Source: an uncultured Gammaproteobacteria bacterium
GTDB taxonomy: Bacteria > Pseudomonadota > Gammaproteobacteria > Steroidobacterales > XN24
Assembly: GCA_937924335.1 (NCBI GenBank)
Contig: CALDWW010000013.1
Span: 1 to 64,000, forward strand
Direction of reading: 5' to 3'
DNA: 64,000 nucleotides
Below the pieces are notes generated by a model. That model was not told where the DNA came from, ran no database searches, and saw only the letters and a program-made list of their open reading frames with translations. This document shows positions 7,919-15,402 of the stretch, in pieces. Position 1 is the stretch's first letter; every line of letters starts with the position of its first letter. The position numbers and the translations under genes are program-made.

Positions 7919-8938
7919 ATGTACCGAATGATTTTTTTTCGGGCCTTGGGCGGCCTGAAGGCGCAGTCTCGCGCTACGAACGCCCTGTTTCAGAAATTGT
8001 GTTTGTTGCCGATGGCCGCTGCCACCCTGCTGATGATCAGTTCCGAGGCGTATGCGGGACGTAACTATGCGCCGACCATCAGTGGAAGCCCGGACACCGA
8101 GGTCGACGCAGGCAGTGCCTACGACTTCGTGCCGACTGCCAGCGACCAGAACGGCGACAGCCTGAGTTTCTCGATTGCGAAGAATCCCTCGTGGGCGAGT
8201 TTCAACTCATCGACCGGCCGACTGCACGGTACACCGGGATCGGACGATGCAGGGACCTATTCCGATATCGTTATCTCCGTCAGCGACGGCCGGAAGTCGG
8301 ATTCATTGCCAGGTTTTTCGATTCAGGTGCTGGGCTCTTCCGCGGGCAACCAGCCGCCGACGATCAATGGCAATCCGCCGATCGCCGTGACTGCAGGGCA
8401 GAACTACAGTTTCAATCCCTCGGCCAGTGACCCGGACGGCGATGATCTCAGTTTCTCGATCGACAACCGGCCGGGCTGGGCGAGCTTCAACTCATCCAAC
8501 GGCAGTCTGACCGGTACGCCTGGTGAGGGGGAGGTCGGTACGACAGCGCCGATCGTCATCGCGGTCAGTGATGGCCAGGCCGGCGATTCTCTGTCCGCAT
8601 TCCAGATACAGGTGCAGAGCGCGGGGTCGGGAACGGGCACAGCGAGCCTGTCCTGGACCCCGCCGACCGAGCGCACGGACGGTTCGCCGCTTACAAACCT
8701 GGCCGGCTACCGGATCCATTACGGCAATGCCCGCAACACATACGACCGGCTCATCAACGTCAACAACCCGGGCATTGCGAGCTACGTCGTGGATAACCTG
8801 AGTGACGGCACCTGGTATTTCGCTGTCACGGCGTTTACCACGGACGGTCTGTCCAGCGATTATTCCAACGAGGAATCGAAACAGGTCGGGGAGGATACTG
8901 GCGGGCCGGGGCCGGGGCCCGGGAAGGGTAAGAAGTAA
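7919..8938 (+). CDS. Exported protein with two Ig-like (He_PIG) repeats and an Fn3 domain
   Basis: A 339-residue secreted or surface protein. A long basic N-region leads into a hydrophobic core (LPMAAATLLMISSEAYAG) with a signal-peptidase-I site near AYA-G. Two tandem cadherin/Ig-like repeats of about 95 residues follow; each contains D-x-x-GD-x-LSFSI, W-ASFNSS-x-G-L-x-GTPG and IVI-x-VSDG. A fibronectin-III-like domain (SLSWTPPTERTDGSPLTNLAGYRIHYG) comes next, and a Gly/Pro/Lys tail ends the protein. Such modules mediate adhesion or carbohydrate contact; no enzyme domain is present. The ATG at 7919 with GGGGA upstream is preferred over the TTG at 7907. Confidence 0.78.
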   Translation: MYRMIFFRALGGLKAQSRATNALFQKLCLLPMAAATLLMISSEAYAGRNYAPTISGSPDTEVDAGSAYDFVPTASDQNGDSLSFSIAKNPSWASFNSSTGRLHGTPGSDDAGTYSDIVISVSDGRKSDSLPGFSIQVLGSSAGNQPPTINGNPPIAVTAGQNYSFNPSASDPDGDDLSFSIDNRPGWASFNSSNGSLTGTPGEGEVGTTAPIVIAVSDGQAGDSLSAFQIQVQSAGSGTGTASLSWTPPTERTDGSPLTNLAGYRIHYGNARNTYDRLINVNNPGIASYVVDNLSDGTWYFAVTAFTTDGLSSDYSNEESKQVGEDTGGPGPGPGKGKK

Positions 8939-9143
8939 ACTCCGGCCGGTCCGGTCTTGGCCTTGGTCCTGGAACTTCCCGGGCAAGTCGTCGTCTGTCG
9001 GGCGGGGATGCGCCTGCCTCTGTGCAACATTCGAAATAGCTCCGCCACAACGCAGCTAAATGACACGCAGCGGTTCCAGTCGTTTTGTTTGACCCGCGCT
9101 CGCCGCTGGCTATGATCCGGTCATCGTTCGGGAGGAGGTCAAC

Positions 9144-9686
9144 ATGCGTACGGTCTTTTGTATCCTGGCAGTATGCGCCGGTTGCGGGGCGGCGTCCGCT
9201 GCGCCCGAGGCGGGCCCGGTCATCAGTCGATTCGGTCCGGTCTACTATGTGCCCGATGAGCCCCTCGACGTGCCGCCCGACGCTGATTGGAAGATCGTGT
9301 TCGACGTGGCGGGTGTGCCCGAGGAGCTGGACGCAATCAATCACCGCATCGAGACGGTAGCCCGGTTCCTAAACATGCACGCCAGGGCGGGCGTCGAGCC
9401 AGACCGGATCGACGCAGCCATTGTTCTTCACGGACGCGCGACCCGGGCCGTCCTGAACGAAGCGGATTTCGAGCGTCGCTACGGCACGTCGAATCCGGAC
9501 CGGGAGCTGCTGGATGCGCTCATCCGGGCAGGTGCAAGCATCTTTGTTTGCGGCCAGAGCGCGGCCGCATACGGTTTCGACCCCGCTGAACTTCGTGGAG
9601 ATGCCAAGCTGTCTTTGTCGGCGATGACTGCTCTCGTCAGACTGCAGTCCGACGGCTACGCCCTGATCCCGTGGGGCGCCCGTTAG
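9144..9686 (+). CDS. Periplasmic DsrE-like protein
   Basis: A 180-residue protein with a signal peptide (MRTVFCILAVCAGCGAASA). The mature part has the DsrE/DsrF-like pattern: a KIVFDV strand, a helix with a conserved Asn/His region (RFLNMHARAGV), the AAIVLHGRAT strand, and an IFVCGQSAAAYG segment with the single conserved Cys expected at the sulfur-carrier position. The start is supported by a near-perfect ribosome site, GGGAGGAGG, 6 bases before the ATG. The role in periplasmic sulfur or redox handling is inferred from the fold. A second exported DsrE-like gene lies at 52996-53481. Confidence 0.75.
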   Translation: MRTVFCILAVCAGCGAASAAPEAGPVISRFGPVYYVPDEPLDVPPDADWKIVFDVAGVPEELDAINHRIETVARFLNMHARAGVEPDRIDAAIVLHGRATRAVLNEADFERRYGTSNPDRELLDALIRAGASIFVCGQSAAAYGFDPAELRGDAKLSLSAMTALVRLQSDGYALIPWGAR

Positions 9687-9873
9687 CGCTCGACTCGTCA
9701 GGCCTCGGAAATTGCGGGTTGCCTTGCGAGCGAATAAGCGTCAAATTGTCCAATTGAGGTTCGCCAGGGAGCATTCAGACCGCATGTCGGCTGGATGGAA
9801 GGCATACACACGAAGCGTCCGGCCACCAGGAAGGATTGGTGCGGACTTAATTGACACAACTAAGGTGAGTCAG

Positions 9874-10206
9874 ATGGCGGGTAAATTCGAGACCTACACC
9901 GGTAAAAATGAAGAACACTACTTCCGGCTGAAAGCCGGCAACGGCGAGGTGATCCTGAGCAGCCAGGGCTACAATGCCAAGGGCGATTGCGCCAACGGCA
10001 TCGAGTCTGTCCGCAAGAATTCGCAACGGGACGGCGCGTTCGAAACCAAGGCCGCTTCCAACGGCAAGCACTACTTCGTTCTGAAGGCCACGAACGGACA
10101 GGTCGTCGGTCAGAGCCAGATGTACAAGACGGAGTCCGGCTGCGCCAATGGCATCAAGTCCGTCGCGAAGAACGCGCCCGATGCGCCCGTCAGCGAGGCT
10201 ACCTGA
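9874..10206 (+). CDS. YegP/DUF1508 family protein
   Basis: A 110-residue protein made of two tandem DUF1508 repeats of about 48 residues. The first runs FETYTGKNEEHYFRLKAGNGEVIL to GCANGIESVRKNS-type residues; the second repeats HYFVLKATNGQVVGQSQMY to CANGIKSVAKN. E. coli YegP has the same architecture. The molecular function is not established. The ATG at 9874 with AAGGTGA upstream was chosen because it starts exactly at the first repeat; the open frame upstream to 9712 has no family residues. Confidence 0.88.
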   Translation: MAGKFETYTGKNEEHYFRLKAGNGEVILSSQGYNAKGDCANGIESVRKNSQRDGAFETKAASNGKHYFVLKATNGQVVGQSQMYKTESGCANGIKSVAKNAPDAPVSEAT

Positions 10207-10233
10207 GCGCGCCGGAGTCTTTCTTCCGGGAAC

Positions 10234-10247
10234 TTGACATAGGTCAA
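10234..10247 (+). promoter_or_regulatory. Perfect FNR/ANR/DNR-type box
   Basis: TTGACATAGGTCAA is an exact TTGAC-N4-GTCAA dyad of the FNR/ANR/DNR class. A TACATT -10 element at 10269-10274 predicts a start near 10281-10282, which puts the box centre (10240.5) at about -41, the class II activation position. No protein gene follows on this strand before the terminator at 10366, so the box appears to drive a short non-coding transcript. Confidence 0.7.
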
Positions 10248-10281
10248 TGTAATAAGCTCGGAGTCCGATACATTACGCGTG

Positions 10282-10366
10282 GGGATAGTCCTAAGCTCTT
10301 TCTCCGATTATCTCCACTGACCTTCCCTCGCTAAGGGGGCCCTGCCCGGGGTCCCCTTAGGTTTTT
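10282..10366 (+). ncRNA. Candidate FNR-controlled small RNA
   Basis: About 85 bases lie between the predicted FNR-dependent start and a strong intrinsic terminator. There is no ribosome site and no coding frame longer than about 13 codons. The region before the terminator is pyrimidine-rich, with single-stranded-looking TTTCTCC, ATCTCCAC and CCTTCCC stretches that could pair with Shine-Dalgarno sequences. This layout (class II FNR site, short transcript, terminator with T tail) is like known anaerobically induced sRNAs such as PhrS, FnrS and AniS. No sequence homology to them was recognised. An alternative is that it is only the 3' end of the yegP-like transcript. Confidence 0.5.
10331..10366 (+). 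terminator. Rho-independent terminator
   Basis: CTAAGGGG (10331-10338) pairs with CCCCTTAG (10353-10360); inner GC pairs extend the stem, and GTTTTTC follows. It terminates plus-strand transcription from the candidate sRNA and any read-through from the YegP-like gene. Confidence 0.85.
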
Positions 10367-10425
10367 CTGGGGACAGGAAAAGCGGTTGCGGCCCATCGAG
10401 CCGCGCCTTGAGAAGCTCGCAATTG

Positions 10426-10800
10426 CTACGATTGGATGGGGATGGACCGCCCCGCCTCGTCGACGGCGACCATGGTCACTTCGGCCGTTGTGACCTCGTT
10501 CTCGTGAGGGCTGCGGCGCGCCCTGGCCAGTACCTTGACCCGCACCCGGATGGATGATCGACCCACGCTGAGCGTTTCGGCCCACAAGGTGACGATGTCA
10601 CCGACCCGGACCGGCGCATGGAATGCGATCTGATCCATGGCGACGGTCAGGTAGCGGTGGGGCGCCTGGCGTTCCGCCTCATTGGCGGCGGCCAGATCGA
10701 TCAGTGACAGGATGACGCCGCCGAAGATAGACCCGTAGGCATTGGTGTCTTTCGGCAGCATGCTGGTGCGAATTGCGGGCAGGTCGCTTGGTGGCTTCAC
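10426..10800 (-). CDS. Hotdog-fold acyl-CoA thioesterase (YciA/ACOT type)
   Basis: A 124-residue single hotdog domain. The YciA/ACOT signature is visible: TNAYGSIFGGVILSLIDLAA (with the catalytic Asp in LIDLA), VAMDQIAFHAPVRVGD, and VGRSSIRVRVKVLA. It hydrolyses acyl-CoA thioesters in the cytoplasm. The GTG start overlaps the lutC stop (GTGA), so it is translationally coupled as the last gene of menF-menD-lutABC. That position makes it a candidate for the DHNA-CoA thioesterase step of menaquinone synthesis, which otherwise has no gene here. However, known MenI enzymes are of a different hotdog subfamily, so this is inference. Confidence 0.85.
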   Translation of the reverse strand: MKPPSDLPAIRTSMLPKDTNAYGSIFGGVILSLIDLAAANEAERQAPHRYLTVAMDQIAFHAPVRVGDIVTLWAETLSVGRSSIRVRVKVLARARRSPHENEVTTAEVTMVAVDEAGRSIPIQS

Positions 10801-11441
10801 TGGTCCGGATCTCCAGGCCCTTCAGGAAGCGCCAGATCATACAACAGACAGACCTGCTCGCCAGGACCATGCACACCCTGGATAAGGATGCCCTCAACAT
10901 CGGCCGTCTGAGAATGCCCGGTAACGAAGACGACGTTGGGATCGTCTCCCAGGCCGGTGATCGCATCAGCCAGCGTCAGGTGCAGGGCCCCGGGGTCCAG
11001 GCAGGCGATGTGGATCCACGGCGCCAGCGCGCCCAGGCGGTTGGAGGTGTCCCGATCGGTCAGAATCAGGCTGCCGGTCTCGATGACTCCGCTCGTGGCC
11101 CGCGTGATTCCAAAGGCGTATTCATTGACTCGTCCGCGGTCAAACTCAAGATCCAGTTCCACATCCGCAGCCAGCCACGGCTGCAGGAGGGGTGCCAGGT
11201 CCGGATCGCAGTAGCCGATCCGCGCCTTTCGTTCGGCAAGAAAATCTCCTAATGACTGCGGCGTTTCTACGACTGCGGTGTTGGCCTTCATCAGCCTCTC
11301 GGCGAATAGAACCGGGCCATTCCCCGTTAGCCTATCCGGGGTAGCCGCGTCTGCAGCGAACTCCGGATAGGGGGTCCTTTCCGGCAGCAGACCCAGAGAG
11401 GCGTCCAACTGCTCGAGGATAATCCTGCGGTCGTCAGACAT
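10797..11441 (-). CDS. lutC: Lactate utilization protein C (LUD domain)
   Basis: A 214-residue LUD-domain protein of the LutC/YkgG family. The typical C-terminal half is visible: GITRATSGVIETGSLIL, the WIHIACLDPG strand, and FVTGHSQTADVEGILIQGVHGPG. LutABC together oxidise L-lactate to pyruvate; LutC is the subunit without Fe-S clusters. Its start overlaps the end of lutB by 8 bases and its stop overlaps the thioesterase start, placing it in a tightly coupled operon. Confidence 0.93.
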   Translation of the reverse strand: MSDDRRIILEQLDASLGLLPERTPYPEFAADAATPDRLTGNGPVLFAERLMKANTAVVETPQSLGDFLAERKARIGYCDPDLAPLLQPWLAADVELDLEFDRGRVNEYAFGITRATSGVIETGSLILTDRDTSNRLGALAPWIHIACLDPGALHLTLADAITGLGDDPNVVFVTGHSQTADVEGILIQGVHGPGEQVCLLYDLALPEGPGDPDQ

Positions 11442-12840
11442 CCTGATCCCTTCTGCGTGAGCGGATCCAGCGCCGGAACCGGCCGCCTCGCCATTTTGGC
11501 AGGGTCCGTGAGCCGGACCAGGCTCTGGCCGCGCTCAGTGGGAGGCGACGCAAGGGCAGCCAGTCCAGCGCCCGGCCAAGTCGCATGGCCAGTCGCCAGA
11601 GCACGGGGTGACCGGCCAGCAGCGAGTAGCCCCACATGGGCGGTACACCTGTCTTACCGCGGACAGTGCTCTCGCGATGTGAGCGTGCCCTGACTCTGGC
11701 TATTAGATCCGGAAGGGGAATATTGACAGGGCACACGTCGCCGCAAGCGCCGCAGAGGGTTGAGGCGCGGGCCAGGTCAGACAGTTCTGCGAAGTTCTCA
11801 TCGCCCTTGAGCAGTGGCCCGAGTACGGTTCCGACCGGACCCGGGTAAACACCCCGGTAAGCATGCCCCGAACTCTGCCGATAGACAGGACAGGTGTTCA
11901 TGCAGGCACCACAGCGGATGCAGCGGAGAATCTCCCGCATCTCTCCGCCGACTATCTTGCTGCGATTGCTGTCCAGGAATACCACGTGCATCTCGCGCGG
12001 TCCCGATGGTTGTCCGGCCGATCTGGGTCCCGACACGAATTCGACATAGGAACTGATCCGCTGACCGGTGGCCGAACGGATGAGAAGGCTCAGCAGCAGG
12101 GGCAAATCGCGGTCCCGCGCGACGACCTTTTCGATGCCGGCCAGCACGATGTGAACGTCGGCGCCTGCCAGACCGAAACGAGCGTTCCCCTCATTGGTCA
12201 CGATGGCCACCCGGCCGGACTCCGCGGAGATGAAGTTCGCTCCGGTGATAGTGACCTTGGCCTCGAGGAACTTCTTGCGCATGTGGCGTCTGGCTCGCCG
12301 GGTGATGACTTCCGGATCGTCGTCGTAATCGCCGAGGCCGTGTCTTGCAAAACTGTCGGCGACGTCCCCGCGCGTCTTGTGGATGATCGGTGCGACGATG
12401 TGGCTCGGATGGTCGTCGTCCAGTTGGATCACGAATTCTCCGAGGTCCGTTTCCAGCGCCTCGACACCGATGTCCCCAAGCCGCCGGGCGAGATCGAGCT
12501 CCTCGCTGGCCATGCTCTTCGACTTCGTGACCACCCGCGTCCCGCTGGCCCGTACCAGTCCTGTGATGATCTCCAGGGCGCGGCCTGTGCTGTGCGCGAA
12601 GTGCACCTGCACGCCGTTGTCCTGAAGCCTGCGCTCTGCCAAGGGCAGGTAGCGGTCGAGATGATCAAGGGCGTGCTGACGAACCTGGCCGGCAAGCCGG
12701 CGGAGGGCATCAGAGTCGGAGTAATCCTCGGCCAGGGTGGTCTGGCGTTTCTCAATCACCCGGGTCGTGCCGGCGATAATGGCCTGTCTGACCTCAGGAG
12801 CAAGCTCGCTGGCAAATACATCCAGTGCCTGCCTTTTCAT
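11434..12840 (-). CDS. lutB: Lactate utilization iron-sulfur protein B
   Basis: A 468-residue protein with an N-terminal LUD domain (VVTKSKSMASEELDL, GADVHIVLAGIEKVV) and a C-terminal pair of 4Fe-4S motifs: CIRCGACMNTCPVY and CGACGDVCPVNIPL. This is the standard LutB layout; it passes electrons from lactate towards the quinone pool. The ATG at 12840 overlaps the lutA stop (ATGA) and begins the family N-terminus MKRQALDVFA; the longer open frame to 13065 lies over lutA and was rejected. The C-terminus is Arg-rich. Confidence 0.95.
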   Translation of the reverse strand: MKRQALDVFASELAPEVRQAIIAGTTRVIEKRQTTLAEDYSDSDALRRLAGQVRQHALDHLDRYLPLAERRLQDNGVQVHFAHSTGRALEIITGLVRASGTRVVTKSKSMASEELDLARRLGDIGVEALETDLGEFVIQLDDDHPSHIVAPIIHKTRGDVADSFARHGLGDYDDDPEVITRRARRHMRKKFLEAKVTITGANFISAESGRVAIVTNEGNARFGLAGADVHIVLAGIEKVVARDRDLPLLLSLLIRSATGQRISSYVEFVSGPRSAGQPSGPREMHVVFLDSNRSKIVGGEMREILRCIRCGACMNTCPVYRQSSGHAYRGVYPGPVGTVLGPLLKGDENFAELSDLARASTLCGACGDVCPVNIPLPDLIARVRARSHRESTVRGKTGVPPMWGYSLLAGHPVLWRLAMRLGRALDWLPLRRLPLSAARAWSGSRTLPKWRGGRFRRWIRSRRRDQDV

Positions 12841-13601
12841 TTCGCGCGCCCCATTGATGCGTCGCGCATGACCTGGGCGATGTATCGAGTCCGGTACTCG
12901 TGCCCAAGCCGCTTGGCAATCCCCTGCTGATGCATGAGGCAACTCATGTCTGCCGAAATTACCAACTCCGGTTCCACGGACAACACGTCCGCAACCTTCT
13001 TGCGACCCATCTCGGTAGAGATGTAAGGATGTGATACGGAAAAGACCCCACCGAATCCGCAGCACTGATCCGCATCCGGGAACTCCAGGATCTCCAGTCC
13101 GTCGATACTTCCGCAGAGCGTCCTGACGGAGTCACGTGTCGCGGTGCCACGGGTGTGGCAGCCGTGATGGATGACGGCACGGGCCTCCAGATGGCCGGGC
13201 CAGCGGTCCACGCCCAGGGCATTTGTGAGAAAGTCGGTGAGTTCCCATGTTCGTCTCGACAGGTCCTGCATGACCGCCAGGTCCGGCTCGCCCTCAAACG
13301 CGATCGGCGCCTCGTGGAACAAAGCGGCCGCGCACGATCCCGAGGCCACCACCACCGGCGCGGGGCCCGGGAACACTTTCGCAGTGTGCCGCATCACACG
13401 GCGGCAGGCCTCCCAGTCGCCTGCCGTATAGGCCGCCTGGCCGCAACAGGTCTGACCGGAAGGCACGCTGACCTGGCAACCCGATTGCTGCAGAACCTCT
13501 ACGGTTGCCTGCGCCGCATCGTCAAAGAATGCGTCGCACAGGCAGGAGATCATCAATTGTACGGTGCGTCCCTGAATCGGATCGCGTTCGGGAGTCTGCA
13601 T
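12837..13601 (-). CDS. lutA: Lactate utilization protein A (CCG-domain)
   Basis: A 254-residue protein with two cysteine-rich CCG domains. Visible segments are SGQTCCGQAAYTAGD, VASGSCAAALFHE, HHGCHTRGTATRD and ADQCCGFGGVFSVSHP, all standard for LutA/GlpC-like subunits that hold a non-cubane Fe-S or related cofactor. The ATG at 13601 was chosen because the conserved part starts about 17 residues later; an upstream frame to 13757 overlaps menD and has no family residues. It lies 82 bases downstream of menD on the same strand. Confidence 0.93.
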   Translation of the reverse strand: MQTPERDPIQGRTVQLMISCLCDAFFDDAAQATVEVLQQSGCQVSVPSGQTCCGQAAYTAGDWEACRRVMRHTAKVFPGPAPVVVASGSCAAALFHEAPIAFEGEPDLAVMQDLSRRTWELTDFLTNALGVDRWPGHLEARAVIHHGCHTRGTATRDSVRTLCGSIDGLEILEFPDADQCCGFGGVFSVSHPYISTEMGRKKVADVLSVEPELVISADMSCLMHQQGIAKRLGHEYRTRYIAQVMRDASMGRAK

Positions 13602-13683
13602 GCCATATCCGGAGTACCAAAGCTCCAGAGCATAGCGCCACCCCGGCGATGGCTCTATCCGCAAGTGCCGCAAGCAGGCATTT

Positions 13684-15402
13684 TCAGAGTTTGGCGGCGG
13701 CGCGCCAAAGTGCCTTGTGGCGCGCCCAGCTGTGATCTGCGTCCACATGGACTTCAATGATGCGCAAGCCCGAATCGCCGTTGCCTTCTGTCAACAATCC
13801 CGTCAGAGTTTCGTCCGGCGCCGCCGCCACATAAGGCAGGCCGAACAAGGCAGCCATCTTTTCGGGTTGCAGCCCGGTCGGAGTCCGCCATAGTTGCTCG
13901 AACTCAGGTCTCTCGTGATGGGGCAGGAGTCCGAATATTCCACCACCGCCGTTGTTGACTACGATCAGAGTGCCGGCGACATCCTTGCCTGGTAACAGGC
14001 CGTTCATGTCATGGCACAGGGTCAGATCCCCCAGCAGCCCGAACGATCCCGGCCGGCAGTCAGCCAGTCCCGACACTGTAGAGACGCAACCGTCGATTCC
14101 GCTGGCACCACGGTTGCCGATGACGAAGAGATCACGGTCCCGGCCTCTGGCGAAGGCATCGACTGACCGGATCGGCATCGAGCTGCCGACGAAGAGCCAT
14201 GCCCCTGCCGGTAATGACTGTTCCAGAGCCTTTACGAGATCAGCCTCCGGTGGGCGGAAGCTCTCTTGTTCCATCAGTTCCCCGCCGGCCGAATCCAGGC
14301 CCGACCAATCAGCCGCCCAGCCTTCCGGAGCCGGATCCGGCTCGCCGTCCAGCAATGCCGTGACTAATGGCAAGGGATCTGAGTGAATGACAGTCCTGGC
14401 TGACCGCGAGGGTTCCGGCCAGTCGCCAGCCGGCACCACCGGTAGCAGCGCCTCGCCTGTCCTCGCCAGCCACTCCTGGATGACCCGTGAAGTAGGGATT
14501 CCACCGAATTGCAGGACCCAGTCCGGCTGGGGCAACCGCCGTTCGCGGCGCATGAAGATGTCGGCCGCGGTCAGGATTCGGTTGCGCCTGTGCGGGCCCC
14601 AGCGCAGCCCGGACAGAGGATCCGCGATGACCGGGCAATCGAGTCGTGTCGCCAGCTCAGCGATAGCCCGCGCGAGCCCGGAAGGATAGCTCCCTCTCCC
14701 GCAGACGATAACACCGGGTTGCCCGCTGACCCGCGCAGCCAGCGCTCCGACCGAGGCAGCGGAGGGTCTGACTTCCGGTCGGGCAATAGTGGTTTTCGCT
14801 CTTGGCGACCACGTCGGCACGACGCTTGCATCTGCCGGTAGCACGGGTTCCCTGAAGGCGGCGTTGATGTGGACAGGCCCGACCAGCGGCCATTGGCTCT
14901 TGTCGGCGGCCCGGCGGCCAACCGATTCGTAGAATGAGAGCGACACTTCACCCGGAGGCGGCAGCTCGATGAACCCCCGCGCAAAGTCGCCAAACAGGCG
15001 ACGTTGATCGATGGTCTGATTGGCTCCGGTCTGCAGTAGTTCGGCCGGGCGATCGGCGCTTATGAGGATGAGCGGTACGTCATCCATAGACGCCTCGATG
15101 ACGGCCGGATACCAGTTTGCAGCGGCTGTACCTGAGGTCGCTACCACGGCAACCGGTCCGCCGCCGGCTCTTGCCTGGCCAAGGGCGTAGAAGGCCGCAC
15201 TGCGTTCATCTACGACCATCGTGGTCTCCAGATGAGGACAGTGGTTTGCGGCGAGAGCAAGGGGCGAGGACCTGGACCCCGGCGAGAGTACTGCGCGGAG
15301 AACGCCACCGTCGACCAGTCCCTGTATCAGGGCAGTCGCAGCGTTCAGGTTCAATGTGCCGCGATCGCCCTCAGATGCCGGCGAAGATTCAGCCAAGCTC
15401 AA
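13684..15402 (-). CDS. menD: 2-succinyl-5-enolpyruvyl-6-hydroxy-3-cyclohexene-1-carboxylate synthase
   Basis: A 572-residue ThDP enzyme catalysing the second step of menaquinone synthesis (isochorismate plus 2-oxoglutarate to SEPHCHC). Visible are the N-terminal LVDGGVLRAVLSPGSRSSPLALAA with the MenD-specific SPGSRSSPL, VVDERSAAFYALGQA with the catalytic Glu, and the ThDP site GDLTLCHDMNGLL followed by VVNNGGGGIFGLLP. The start is TTG at 15402, preceded by GAGGGG and overlapping the menF stop by 14 bases, so the two are coupled. Confidence 0.95.
   Translation of the reverse strand: MSLAESSPASEGDRGTLNLNAATALIQGLVDGGVLRAVLSPGSRSSPLALAANHCPHLETTMVVDERSAAFYALGQARAGGGPVAVVATSGTAAANWYPAVIEASMDDVPLILISADRPAELLQTGANQTIDQRRLFGDFARGFIELPPPGEVSLSFYESVGRRAADKSQWPLVGPVHINAAFREPVLPADASVVPTWSPRAKTTIARPEVRPSAASVGALAARVSGQPGVIVCGRGSYPSGLARAIAELATRLDCPVIADPLSGLRWGPHRRNRILTAADIFMRRERRLPQPDWVLQFGGIPTSRVIQEWLARTGEALLPVVPAGDWPEPSRSARTVIHSDPLPLVTALLDGEPDPAPEGWAADWSGLDSAGGELMEQESFRPPEADLVKALEQSLPAGAWLFVGSSMPIRSVDAFARGRDRDLFVIGNRGASGIDGCVSTVSGLADCRPGSFGLLGDLTLCHDMNGLLPGKDVAGTLIVVNNGGGGIFGLLPHHERPEFEQLWRTPTGLQPEKMAALFGLPYVAAAPDETLTGLLTEGNGDSGLRIIEVHVDADHSWARHKALWRAAAKL

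Noticed and set aside
9851..9856. TTGACA as a -35 element for the YegP-like gene
   Set aside because: A -10 at normal spacing would fall at or after the ATG at 9874, so it cannot serve this gene.
11863..12930. Long plus-strand open frame (355 codons) opposite lutB
   Set aside because: It lies antisense to a clear lutB with intact Fe-S motifs and has no family signal; long antisense frames are common in GC-rich genes. The same applies to frames opposite purL and menF.
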